Source: Stramonita haemastoma
Taxonomy: Eukaryota > Mollusca > Gastropoda > Neogastropoda > Muricidae
Assembly (NCBI GenBank): GCA_030674155.1
Contig: CM060328.1
Coordinates: 43,451,771 to 43,509,270 of the forward strand
DNA: 57,500 nucleotides
Direction of reading: 5' to 3'
Part shown: piece by piece, positions 11,976-26,369 of the stretch
Layout: each line of letters opens with the position of its first letter
Numbering within the stretch: position 1 is the first letter of the stretch
Made by a program: the position numbers and the translations under genes
The notes under the pieces: generated by a model
What the model saw: the letters and a program-made list of their open reading frames with translations, nothing else
The model's database searches: none
What the model was told of the DNA's origin: nothing

Positions 11976-14703
11976 TGTGTGTGTGTGTGTGCTTGTGCGT
12001 GAGTGTGTGTGCTTGTGCGTGAGTGTGTGTGCATGCATGCATGTGCGTGTGGTGTCCATGCCCATGGACATATATATATGCTCTTATATATGGCTTGTAA
12101 CCCACTGGAATTTCTCTGTTTTAGAGATAATAAAGTATTCTGAATTGAATGTGCACTGATACATATATTCGTGTATGTGCCTGTGTATATGTGTGCATAT
12201 CTGAAACCTTTCTCCAAATGAGTATGACAATTCTGACAAGGACCAACTAAAACTGCATGGTTTGCAGTAGAGTTAAAACATGCTTTAGCCATACACATAT
12301 CGGACAACATACTCATGATAAATGACAACAACAACAAACGGTAAGTACCAATAACTTACTCCTCATTTTCCAATCTAACGACAAAATGAACCATCATTTC
12401 AAACCCCTCGATTTAAACAGTCATTCCACTGTGTACGCCTACCCACCCAGACTAACTTTTTTCTTACATGATTTTGATCAGCTTGACCTCACACCACATA
12501 ACCCCATATTTCCATCATTCCATCGTGTGTGTGTGTGTGTGTGTGTGTTGTTGTTGTTTGTGTATTGACTTTGTTAAAAATCTAAAGTTGTGTTGGCTGC
12601 ATGTGCAAGAGTTGGTTGAATGCAAGCGCTTTGATTTGTTTTTGCAAATATACGCTATTAAATTCCATTTTTATTTATTATTATTATTTTAAAAGCACAC
12701 CACCTTCCCCCCCAGGTGTTTTCAACTCACCCAGACAATGATCCCCGAAGGACATCTGCGAGAGGCGCTGACCGTCCGTGCAGCTGCTCTCCCCCATGCT
12801 GTGCGTGTCGTGGCTGCTGCTGTTGTCCCTCAGGCGCTCTCTAAGAGTCCCGCTGCTGTTGCTGACGCGGTCGTCGTCAGCCCCTCCCACGCTGCCCCTG
12901 TCCGACCCCACCCCGTCCAGGTCGTCCTGGGAGCGGGTGAGGGAGGAGATGCTGGCGGCGCTCTTGATGGGGGTGGTGATGGACTGCTTCAGCTCGTTGA
13001 ACTTGGTGTAGCTGGCCGACGCCGCCTTGGAGGCAAACTTCCACAGGCCGTGATGGCCTCGTTGGTCTTCTGCATCATGTCGTTGCTGCTGCGCTTCAGG
13101 CTCTGGGAGCGCCGCATCAGGTAGTCCGACTGCTTGCCTGGCAGGGACTTCCGGGGCTCCAGGCGGGGGGGGGCAGGGACGGCGGCTGCTGCTGCCGTCA
13201 GGGCAGGCTCTTCTGCTTCTGCACAGGGGACCGACACTCCGCCACTGTGGGGGGGAGGGGGTGGGTGGGGGGGAGATGAGCGGCGTGCTCAGCGTCTTCC
13301 CCACGTTGCCCAGCGACACGGGGTGCTGGGGTTTGACCCCCGTTGACGCCGCGGCGCCACTGCGCTCTTTGCTGTCCCCCGAGGGGTGGCTGTAGAGGAG
13401 GAGGCACCGTCCACACTGTCTGAGGAAGTCTTCTGAGCGCCGGCTAAGGCGCTCTCAGCAGTTTCTGACACACCCGCTGCGCTTTTTGGCACAGAGTCTG
13501 CCACACTGGCATTGTCATCGTCTGTATTGCACATAGGAGGGTTTGGAAGGGGTTGGGCCGAAGAGGTGGCTGTGACCTCTTGTAACTGACTAGACTGGGA
13601 TTCGGGGTTGGGGGCGGCGGGGGTCACTGTCACTTGGGCCTCTGCAGCACTCCTGTCTCTCTGAGGGTCTGCAGAGGGCTCCGACCCTCTCCCATCCTCC
13701 TTCTCTTCAGCCGTGCACTGTCTATGATTAGCACCAACGTTGCTGCCCTCCCCATCGACCCCTTGATTCCCCTCCCCACTCAGCCCCGATTCCGGCAAAT
13801 GTGAGGGTTCATCCAGCCCCACCCCGCTGTCTTTCACATCACACTTGCCACCCGAAGAAGAGTCACTGTCCACCATAGTGGCCACTGAGGTCTGCCGCGA
13901 CTCTTCAGTGGACTGCAAACTGGACAAGGACACGTCATCCTCCTCCTTTTTGGCCAGGTCAGAAAACCGCATGGGGGCCGACGTTTTCGGTTCCCCGTTC
14001 ATGAGGTGTTTGGGTCTGAAGGAGGCAAACAGGCTCATGGAGCGGGTGGGCTTAGTGCCTTGCCCTCCCTCGTTCTTGCTGCGCCTCGTGGCCTGTTCCA
14101 TTTCCAGGCGAAGGTCCCCGCTGATCAAATACGCCCCGTTCTCCAGGAAGCTTTGGCTGACCATCAGCAGACCCGCAGAGTTCCCTACTGCAACAACAAC
14201 AGATGAAACTTGGTGTTATCATGAGAGGGCACAAAGTACTCAGAATCGCTTACTGCAAGGTACACTGCAGGCATTTTTCTTTACATATCATCTCAAATGC
14301 TTCCATTTACACACTCAGAGACAACCTGATCAATTTCAAATCCAATCTAGCCAAATCAGGAGAAATAACAGAAACAACTGTTAAAACTTTCAGCCCTAAA
14401 CAAAGATGAGTCATAAAGGCAGATAACCTATCATTTTTCTAGAATGAACAGCACCAGAGAGAAAATAAATGAATAAAAATGCTGATAGCCATCACAGCAG
14501 AAAGTGTCAATATTTGCAAATGTAACAATGACCAATATATATTTTTTTAAAAGGCAAAAAATCAACAATTTCTTTCACTCTCTCTATCCCTCTCTACTTC
14601 ACCCTCTACTTTAATGAGCTAACTGATGCTGACAGCAACACAGAAGAAAATCTTGCTCATTCAAACAATGGCAGGCAACGCTCACCACACACACACACAC
14701 ACA

Positions 14704-14750
<47 letters not shown>

Positions 14751-14772
14751 ACATACAACACACACATACAAC

Positions 14773-14848
<76 letters not shown>

Positions 14849-17800
14849 ACAACACACACACACAAACACACACCCACACACACACACTGACACACACCAA
14901 AAATCAGAGCACTCACATAATGGTCCCTGAAGCATGTGTAGATTGTCTTGATCACCAAAGGAAGAGATGGACTTGCGTACAATACTTCCCACACGGGACC
15001 TGTAGTCCTGGGACTGGTCCAGATCTGTTACAAACAACAGACACACAATGCTGTAACATGGCACAGTAAACAGGATAACACAGTTGTACTCAGCTGAATC
15101 TTGAACCTGGAAAGAAATCAAAACATTCACTCACATCATTTTATATGCATGGTACTCTTAGTATACGCGTAAAACAAAATACACCGAGAACAGAGGAATG
15201 CCTTCACACAGGTAGATAAATATCAGCCACATGTCTCGCAAACAAGTCTGTAGTATACTCTTTTTAATGATGTGCAACAATGCTTGCAACTTGATTTAAT
15301 GGTTTTGTTCACACCTTCATGAATTCTTTGCTCTACTCTTCTTTCTTCGGCTTACTACTCACTTATACACGCAACGTGAGTATTCAAGACATCGTCATTG
15401 CTGCCTGATACAGTTCCAGAGTAGTCTGAAGTAAAAAAAACAACAACAACCTGACTGTCCATATGACAAATCTGAAAATCTACGTCATGACTCAAAGCTA
15501 TTCTCCTAACAGCTAACAGCTTAACAGCTTGGCCAATCTTTTAGCCTGAAGAAGGTTTGAAATAAACCGAAAAATTGCTCTGCCAGACACTTGGGTGTTC
15601 TGTCTTTACTTGTCTGCTTGCAACAGCTTAACACATAATCACAATCTGAAGAATCCTTCCCAAACTGCTGCTGCTTTACCCACCTGACTTTGTTTTTCAG
15701 AGTGGTGGCGTTTTTTCTGCCGGAAGCTGAAGCGCAGAGGATTCCAGGACTCTGCCTTGGAGGACTTGGCAGTGGCCTGGGTCTGAGCGTCAGGGGGGTC
15801 AGGGGCGGTGGGGGAGGGGGAGGAGGAGGCCAGACTGTCCCCCTCGGTGCTCATCATCTGGGACAGGCGTCGCACTCTTCCTGGGTCATGGAGTTGTAGC
15901 CCCCGTCTGATACTCCCCCTGCAGACACCACCACCCCTCCTCATTAGTCACTCGCTTCAGAGCACTGATAATGATCAGAAACTGACATAAACAAAGAGAT
16001 TGTTTATCCCCCAAATTCCATGTCTTTAATACAACAATTTTTATTCTCATAAAAAAGCTCAAATTTTGAACACAACAGTTTTATTCAAATGAAAAAAAAC
16101 TCATTAAATTTTGAGAAATCTACCAAAGCTGAATCGTGAACAGTTAAGTCCCCAAACTAATGCTTCCTTCTTTTAATTATTCTTTTTAACTGAATGAGAT
16201 ATTCCATTCCTTATCAAAAGCAATAAAATCTGCCTGGTTAAAACATATCTCAACAAGTGAACATCTACTCAGTCCACAATAACCAGCATGATGAAAATCA
16301 GAGATAAAATTCATCTAATGAGAGAGCAATAACAGAAAGATGAAAAATTACAAGTACCAGGGCCAAAAAAAAAGTTCATATTATAAACAGACATTTAATT
16401 TAAAATGTAAGGAAACTAAAATAAACTCTTTCGTATGGATTCTGAATTTCTTTCCACATTCTTTCCCAGGTTCAAGTTTGATGGTTCCTTCTCATCTCGC
16501 CTTGATGTGTACCTTTAGTTCAAAAACATCACAGACTCAACTGAACTTAACCGATTTCTCCTTCATTGATAAAGTGTTTGAGGTGGTGTTAAGGCCAGGC
16601 ACTGAAACCTTCAGGCAGTGTGTCTTGGCCATGATGAACAAGCTAGGCACAGCCCACAGCTCAACATATGGCAGAGAACATGCTGGACTTGTTCATGTCA
16701 TCCATGCCACCAGCCATACTGGGCCTCCTCTTCTATCAAAATTGGAAGGATATATATTTTATATGTGCAAGATATTATGCAAGCATTTATATATGGTCTC
16801 ATACAAAAGGTATGAAGAGGAATGGAGTGGGAACCAATGTTAGTTAACTCCAGAGGAAATTCCCCTCAAATGGGCACATCAGCCAAGACTCAGACTTGCG
16901 CCCTCAAGATACTAGTCAAATCAAGAACTGACGCTCTACCACAAGGCTATATTCCCCTCCCCATTTTATATCTAGCCATGATGTATAAATCAAATATCAC
17001 AGAAATGAAAACCATAAAATCCATCATAAGAACTGAACACACAACCTAAAACTCAATATACACAATAGCAACAAAACTGTTTTTCATGCCAATTTTGATG
17101 ACTTTACTTTTTGAAAACACACAAATGTGGACATGCACCTTATTTGAGAAAAAAAAAAATCCAAAAAAATCTAAGAAACACAAAGGAGCAGGTAAAACCA
17201 AGGAAAGAAGACTACAAAACCAAACAAACAAGCAACCATGCCAACAGATAAAACAACAAAATATAAAGATACAATGCTAATCATACAGTTGAAGAAAAAT
17301 AACAGAATACAACATAATCTCACAGAAGAAAAGCCCCAACACAACCATAACATAACATAACAAAACGAAACAACAACAGCCAGCCTCTATCTATCCACTC
17401 CCAAACCCCGTCCCTGTCCCCGAACAGACAGCCCAAAAGAAAGAAACGAAAAGCGAAAGCGGGACAAAAAACCTGTACTGATTCTGTCGTCCAACACAGA
17501 CGTGCCAGGGGCCACAGTACCCGTCTCTATGCCCTCCTCCCCAATGGTGGCCACACTGCTCCCCCCCTGTCCACCACCACCGCCACTGCCCCCGCTGCCG
17601 CGAAGGGTGTCTGCGCTGAACACCACTTTGCACGACGACACCGCGCCCACGGCATCCACGCTGGATTTGTCTCCGTGGTCGTCCAGGTAACTGTCCACGC
17701 TGGCGTGGCTGATGCGATCAAACTCCGACCCCGAGTTGGAGTAGAGAGAGATGGAACGGCGGCGGATGGCTCGGCGAAACTGAGCCACGGCCACGATGAC

Positions 17801-20800
17801 GTTTCGGATTTTGGTCCATCGCTGCTTGCCGGTGAACATGGAGGATCCCCACTTAGCCTCCAGCATGACCTGAAAGACAAGAAAAATACAAGATAAATCC
17901 TGTGACTTTTTAAAGATACCCAAAAAATGTTAACAAATAAAAAGATTTTCTTTCTTCTTCTGTTCCTTCGCTACATGTATTATTATTATTATTATTAATG
18001 GTGAAATTTTGTGTATGTGACCGTTTTCACCCACCATTAAGGTAGCGCATTCTGACTTCAGGGAAAAAAGAAACAAACAAAGAACAGATTGAAAAGGTGG
18101 CAGTTTTATCAGTCACTAAACTGGAATCCAAAAATGAAAACTGAAATCACTTGAGGATGAAATTTCTTTTGGAACTTTTATCCTCCATGATTGCCTTTTA
18201 TGTCATGGCTGACATAATTAACTGACGCAAATGAACAAGTCTTCCCTGGTATTTCAGGGCACTGAGAGAAGGAATATGGAAGTTATTCTTTGTTATAAAA
18301 TTGTCTGGGCAAAGCATATAAATTGCACAGTGTCATTTGAAATTTAGGGCAAAGCATATAAATTGCACAGAGTTATTTGAAATTCAAGACAAAGTGTCTC
18401 CATTTTTTTTTTTCCAGATTTGATGTACATATTACGTTTTTCAAAAAATGAAGGACAAATTTTTTTTTTTTAAATCCTACAACTACAAAGCTGCAGACTA
18501 CTGAAGAATATGTGAAAGTAACTTGTATGTAAAATTTTACTGTAATATATCTTGATGATTTTAGTACTATAGGCAACCAATCACATGCAAATAAAGCAGA
18601 CATGAGTAAATTACAGGAAATCCAACAGGCAAGTTGTTGGAAATCCTGATTGTTTTGAAAATGTACTTTCACTCAAAGGCTTTTGGTTTCTCTAAAAAAA
18701 AATTTTTTTTTAAAGAGAATATTCTTTCCTGTACGTTTCTTATTCTGGCCCCTTTCGTCAAAACTTTATCATCATCTTCCATATTTATTTATCCAGACTA
18801 GTGCAAAAATGCATTATTTTTAATATGGAGAAAGAAAAAAAAATCCTTACTTTGTACTTTTTTATGCTACGCCAAGAATGCTTGTCACTTATTATAAAGA
18901 GTAAGTCCAAAACAAACAAAAAAAAAGGTTTTAAAAAATGTACAAACAAGAAAAAGAAAAACTGGAAAAGAAGCCAACAACATGAAGGACAAATGGGTTA
19001 AAAGGACTACAGTACCCTGTTGTAATAGCCGTAGGTGATGGCATTGGGTTGGATGCCCTGTCGTTTCATGAGAGAGAACACCTGTACTGCCAGCCCTGGT
19101 TTGTTGTACTGCCCAGCCAGCTGCATCAGCACACGGTAACACACCTGCAACATTGCCATCACACACCTGTGTCAGCTACCTATATATCTTAAACACCCTA
19201 TTTCGCATAATAGCTGCTTAGTCTATCACTCATGTCAAATGCCTCCAAATCAGGGTCTCTAAATGCATCTTCAAACATACAGCTGAGTCGTGCTGTTCAC
19301 TGGTCAAAGCAGACTTCTTTTTTTTTCAAATAACCACTGTTACACTTCATCTTCTTTGTTTTTTTTCCCAGATTCTAACTCATTCCAGACGGGCTTATTT
19401 CTCCAACTCACTACACCTCTTGACAACATTTCCTTATTTTATTTTCCTTATATATATTTTTACATTTCTCTGAATAAAAACAACAGGTGTATTACTAATG
19501 ACCCTATACACACAGCGCTATTTCTCAAGCAGTCAGTCAGTGGTGGCGCTCTCTCACCTGGTCAACAAACGGGAGGCGGGCTGTCTGCATCTTCTGCAGC
19601 ACAGCCAGGCCAGCCTTCAAGGCATCCAGCTTTTTGTGAGAGGGGTGCGTGTGCACAAAGGCCGGGAAACTGATGAACCACAGACTGTAGCAGTGACTCA
19701 CCAAACACCTGCACACAGCCAATGCCTTGTGCGTGTAACATCCACATCACTGGGCCAGAAACACGTCTAGTATCACGGAGAGTGAACAGACGTTACATTG
19801 AAGACAACACATAATGATGCATTCACTTCCAAACTTATGTAGAATTGTACAAAAGTAAAACACTGCATCGCTGCCTGATTCTTAAGTTCACAACATTCAA
19901 AATGGTACAATAACAATAAATTCAGACACATATTTATTTACCATCATTAAGCTTTTTTCTTGGAAAAAAAAGGGAAAAGAAGAAGGACAAAAATTATATC
20001 ACAGTTCTGATGTTTAGAGAGAATGACTGACCTTGCTGAACTACTCTGAGTTATTTCATACAAATAGACAAAACGAAAGTACCCAACAGTGCTTCAACCT
20101 TTTTATATAAAAAAAATCTGAAATACATCACTCTTTTGGCTGGGGGAAATAGCTACATTACACAAACATGAAAATCCACTCATTATACCTGAAAAGCTAA
20201 ACTTTGAGAATCGCAAACAAAGGTGTAAAGACATGTGTATACTCACTTTGCCCAGTGTCTTGGGTTTCCGAGAGACTGATGTGCCAACTGGAACATAAAA
20301 AACACCACGACTTAAAACACATGCAAGGCCATAAGTGGGCTTTTTTTTTAAGTAGAAGGGACAAGGCAGGGGGTAAAGAAGAGTATACTCATAAACATTA
20401 CCAGACGTAATGAGAAATTTTTCCAGGTACATCAGCCATAAATGATGAAGTTTAAGTGATGACATAGAAACAAGTAACAAACGATGTGACTGACAATGCC
20501 TGTCTTCCTGGCTGTCAATACTGCTCGATCTCCACAACTTCCCTGCTAAAATGTGCTGCAACACAAGATTCTTTTCTTTTCATTGAAATTCACATAATTT
20601 GTGTTGAAAATAGAAATTAGTTGTGTAACTGTGGCGATGAGATAATTCAGCTGTTGACATTTTTTTCATCTTCAGAAAGTTCAGTCAACATTTTCTTTCT
20701 GCTTGAGAAAGCTCATAGACCATAAAATCTTTCATTTAACAAACTCCACCACTTGGTTGACACTTGGTAAAAGCTGGATATCAAATGAAGTGCAATCAAA

Positions 20801-21395
20801 CATAAATCATTTTCAGTCTTCAGCCCTTACAGTCCCGAGTTGAGCTACACTTCCCTTCATTGAATTACTGAGTTTGGTGTTTAGTACAATATGATTTTTT
20901 TCTTAACACAGCACCACTGGGATGAACAGGTTCGCATACAAGCTAAATGCATATAAAACCTTTTCTAGATATGATGGTATGCAGGTGACCTGGTACATTC
21001 AAAAGTGAAAATATGCCAGGAGTTATTGATAGCATCAGAAGAGATGAAAGTTTCTCAACAAGCCAATAAAACAAGAAACTAGTTAATACTTTCTCATCAA
21101 ACTTCTAGCAATCTGGAATTTCCTGACACCAAAATCATCATTCTTTTAAAAATCAACAGGTCCCTAATATACGTATATCAATTATTACAAGCCCTTTCCC
21201 CTATTTCTGTCGGAACAGGAGCAGAGCAGAGTCACACTGTGTCCCCCCACCTTTTGTGCTGACTTGACCTCCTGTTTGGATCGGCGTGCCAGAGGGCTGT
21301 TGGGACAGAGGGCCTGTTTGGTGGGCAGCGACAGAGTGGACACCTTCTTCTTCAGGAACAGTTCAGGCTTCAGCTCGGGAAACCCGTTGTAACTG

Positions 21396-21466
<71 letters not shown>

Positions 21467-23718
21467 TAAAGTTAAAGTCTGTCCCGAGCCTAAGGTTCAT
21501 CAGGCCAGTGCTTATCCCGGTTTCTGTGGCGTTAAGCCACTGAGAGTCATAGACACCCCCCTGGATAGGACGCCAGTCTATCGCAGGGTTAACCCCCAAC
21601 ACAAGGTTGGTACCCCTTTTACACCTGGGTGGGGTGAGTCACCCAGAGATAGTAATGTGACTAAACACTGACTCACTTTCATATCGTATATTTTTTTCTT
21701 TTCCTTTTTTCTTTTTTGGCTACAAATCTGAGGTTCTTTTAAAAAAAATTTTTTTTTAAACTGAGGTTCACCAATGGTGAGATTTCGCATATGTGACCAT
21801 TTTAAACCCACCATTACGACAAATTTCAACTTTGGGTATGTATAGTGAATGGTCACTGCCATTATTCTGAAAGAGCAAAGCACCCAGAAGCAGTAGAACA
21901 AAAAGCTTCTTTATACTGTAAAGCATAGCGATAAAAATTTGCTGGTAGTTTGATAAAGTGTGTGAAAACATTGGCTGCAGTGTAAATTACACACATCTGT
22001 TGTGAAGGAACAAAAAGAAAAAAAGAAACATTACCAAATACTATTCAAAATATTTTTAGAAGAACTTCATTCCACAAATGAAGAAAATACCATTCACACT
22101 GAACATTAAAGCACATTCAAGCAACTCAAAAGTTGTTACTGAAATTGATAATGTGAAAATGCAATTTAACCCTTTGCTGGGCACAGCAAAATCATTTGTC
22201 ACCTTCCTGCCGGGCAGAGAAAATGGAGGTGGATGGCTTGTGAGTGGGTGTATGTATTTAACATGCAATAACTCTACAATGGTCAGGTGGATTTTGATGA
22301 AATAAAAACAGCAAGATGCAGAAATGAATAAAGAAATTGCTAGTACCCAATTTTTGTCATTATTTTTATTTTCTTTTAGAATTATAATGCATAAACACAC
22401 AAAGTCATTGATTGGTTTGTGTGTGTTACAGTTAGCGTTGCAATAACTTTAGAATGCGTGCATGGATTTTGATTAAATAAAAACTAAAACATTAAGAAAC
22501 AATTATAGAAAAGATATTTTCAACCTACTGTTGGTTTTTTTAGTTTTTTTGATAAATGGTGCACGAACACATCAAACATTCCGACGATCGCCATTTTTGT
22601 TTACCGATGATCGCGATCAGCTTAACGTTTAAGTTTGAGCCGCTACCGTATCAAAATCCCGAATAGCAACCAAATAACAAAATACATCAAGTTCTGAACC
22701 ATTGCCGAACTTGAAATCCACGATAATTTCCCCAAATCTAAGAGTAGAATTCAAAACGCGTATCGGCCGTGTTAGATTTGACGATCGATTTTCGTCTCGA
22801 ACTTCGCCGTAGTCAAAGTCGTCTCTCTCACTTCAGTCAACAAACTCAGAAGTGCACACACTACTAGGATCGATTACATCGATATTTGAGCCTAGATACA
22901 CATCTCACAGCGTCATATTTTCGGCATGGAAGCTGTAAAAACGATCGTAAATGTCGGGTTCGAAGATAGCATCCATCTTGGAAAAATTTGCGATTTTTTT
23001 CCTCCAAAACTTGCAACAAACTCACTCCAATCGCCGCCATTTGTAATAAACATGCGGAAGTCTCGCGGGCAGTCTCGTGGCTTCTATATTCACGAGATTT
23101 GAAGCGAGATTGGCGGGAATTTCGAATGTATGATCGCTCTGAAGTGACGGTCGTGTCGCCGGGCGCTTTGGGGCGTTTTGCCCAAGGACAGGGTCGGGCG
23201 CTTTGGGGCGTTGTGCCAAGCAAAGGGTTAACAAAAAATCTATTCATGTATATGCCAATATACACCATTACCAAGTTTTGCATACTATCAAGGAGGAAAC
23301 ATCTCTTCACATCACCAAGCTATTTATCCAATCAAACACACCTCTTTTCATGATATTGCCAATATTGCCAACAACTAATTTCTAATGTAAATTGATTATA
23401 CTGGAAGTTCAGAACAAGGAACGAGAACCTACCCCCCCCCTCCACCCCCCCTCCCGCCTACACACACACACAAAATATAAAACTTTATTCTCTGAAGTTC
23501 TATTTCTCAAACAGTCCAGACCCAAGACAGTCAGCCTTACCTGTAGACAGAGCCTTCAGGAAGGCCAGTGGGTTCTGGGGGCATGATGAACACTGTCCTT
23601 TCACTGAAAATATACATCAACAAAAGGAGAGTCATTCAAAAAATGTTTTAGATTACCACATTTTCTTTGGATGTTACAGAAAAAACAAAAATGCTCTGAC
23701 TGCAAGAAACACAAACTT

Positions 23719-23784
<66 letters not shown>

Positions 23785-23926
23785 TAACGAGTAAAGTCTA
23801 AAGATCCTCAATCGTGTTACAGGCAATCTAATATTGCACGCTAAAAATCAGTTCGAGTATGAGATGGAAAAAAATTCAAATTTCTCTCTCAAAAAGAAAC
23901 AAAACTTTAAAACTTCTTGAAATGGC

Positions 23927-23987
<61 letters not shown>

Positions 23988-26335
23988 GGTTGGTGCTTCA
24001 TGATAACAACCACGATCCCATTTTTGAGACTTCAGCTCTCAAAACATGCATTTTGTTTTCTTTTAAAACCACTGATTATGCCGTATCAGTTCTACCAACA
24101 ATGCTCTTTCTTTTCAATATCTGACAGTGCAATTTGTGTGTCATTTTATCATACAAAGCAATGTTAAACTGGAAACAGAGACCAGGTAAGGAAGGTTTCA
24201 GAGGCTCTTACCTGGCTTGTGAATTATCAGTCTCTATCAAACGGTCTTCCTCCTTGGTCTCGTCAATCTGCAAACAAAAATGACGATGTCAAAATAAGCG
24301 CCAACCACTCGCCAACTATATTACTACCAATGTTCATCAATCCATTGAGAAATAATCATTAAATTCCTCATTAACACGATGAACATTGAGAAATAATAAT
24401 TTGATTCCTCATTAACGCGATGAACATGTTCGTTATCAGCTGTGTCTGGCAAATCTTTCCATGGCTGGGGAATGGATGTGGAAAATTTTCAACAGTAAGC
24501 TAAAAATATAAAAATAAATTCATTATTATTTCTCTTAGAACTCAACTATCTATTCACTGGACACTTCAACAGTAGATAATTCAGCTCAACACCCATGGTT
24601 ATAAATGTGTCATGGATTCTGTTGAAAAATAAAACAAACAAATGCACACACATACAAAAAATAACAAATGAGGTATTGCTTTATTCCTTTGATTTCAAAA
24701 CTGAATCAATCTAGAGCTACATTAAAATTTTTTAAGACATACATCTTTACCACAATCAACGTGGTCATTCTTTTTTCACTTTTAGTACAAGGCTTTTCAT
24801 TATTTTATTTTTCTTACTCTAAACAATGACATTCAGTCATAAAAAATCTCCAGGGAAAATGGACCTACGTTCTCTGTGCATTCATCAAAGAAGGCCAGGC
24901 TGGCATCCTTATCCGACACAAAGGAGCGTTCCTCGATGAAGCGGATGAACATCTGTGTCTTCATCATCTGGGTGTAGAACTTGGTGTTCGTCTTGTCCCG
25001 GCTCTTCAGGAAGCCTGAACAAATCATCCATTTGCACATGACTCATTTGCGACTGTACAGGAATGTAAAGGAATAAACACCAAAAGTCTCAGACAAATAG
25101 ATAAAACTAACTCAACAAGCAACAATTGACTTCTCTCTACCCCCCCCCCCCCCCCCCCCCCAACCCCTGTTTGTTTGTTTTTTTTTAATAAAGCAAACGT
25201 CTGAATCAGAATTTTTTTTTTTTAAATTAAGAAGAGAGAACATCGAAGTTGTAAACACTATTCACTACCATGACTACCATGAGCAGGTTTCAGGTTTCTT
25301 AGACTTACTTATACTTGTACTTATACATACATCATACTTTAAGTAGCATATGCAATACATCATAATTAAAAAAAACAACATATGCCTGCATGTATGCACA
25401 CATTCCAACCCTTTCCCAATTAATGTACTATTTTCAAAGAGTGAAGTGTTCTTTGTTTTGAAAAGCAATTTCACTACTGCGAGGACACTTTATTCATCAT
25501 GACCATTCAATCACACCACACACACACACTCATTTGTCCAATACCTCCCTTTCTTTCTCCATGTCCCCTTCCTCCCTAAGAATCTTATGTCTATACTCGT
25601 ACCTTGCATGTCAAAGAGCACATTGGCATCAGTGGCTCTATTGTTGGGCTGCTTCATGATGGGTTTGAGGTAGGTCTTGTAGTCACGCAGCAGGATGGCC
25701 ATGAAACGCAAGAACGCTTCCTGAATCAGCAGTTCCATCTGCATCTGTTGACAACAAAAAAACCACTCTCTATGACTGAGAAAAAATATCTACAATGACA
25801 TGAATAATGCATAGTAAAACAGCAACAAAAACAACAACACAACAACAATGACACCTACTGAGAATAAACTGCAGAAGAAACAACACACAGAAGAAAAATG
25901 TTGAATGAACAAATGACTAAATCAAAAAAACTTATAGTTTAAGTGTTATAATAGATATGAGATTATGAATTTGCTCATTTCTTAATCAGATTCACAAGGA
26001 TCTTGGACACTGAGGCATAAACTATACACATTGAATTCTTTTTTTTTTTAACACTACATGAACACAGAAAATCTAAAAGGAAACAATTTTTTTTAAAGAA
26101 TGAATAATCTGCCATGAAAAATCAAACAAAAACCATACTTGCTGAGAGCACAATTGTTCACAAATGTATACACATACACAGCTACAATCTGCACACACAC
26201 ACACACACACACACACACGCCACACACACAACACAACACAACACAACACAACACAACAACCACAACACAACACAACACAACACAACACAACACAACAAAC
26301 ACAACACAACACAAACAACACAAACAACACAAAAC

Positions 26336-26369
<34 letters not shown>

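Noticed and set aside
12738..14384. Plus-strand frames of 128 and 179 codons
   Set aside because: Antisense shadows of DENND4 exon 25, whose minus-strand sense matches splice sites and phase.
16340..16843. 167-codon plus-strand frame in intron 22
   Set aside because: No domain; its right end enters a SINE body and it opposes the gene. Probably chance or an old repeat.
22864..23310. 148-codon minus-strand frame in the TTAA element as a transposase
   Set aside because: No DDD/DDE-type motifs or piggyBac similarity, and it runs over the element border into the flanking intron.
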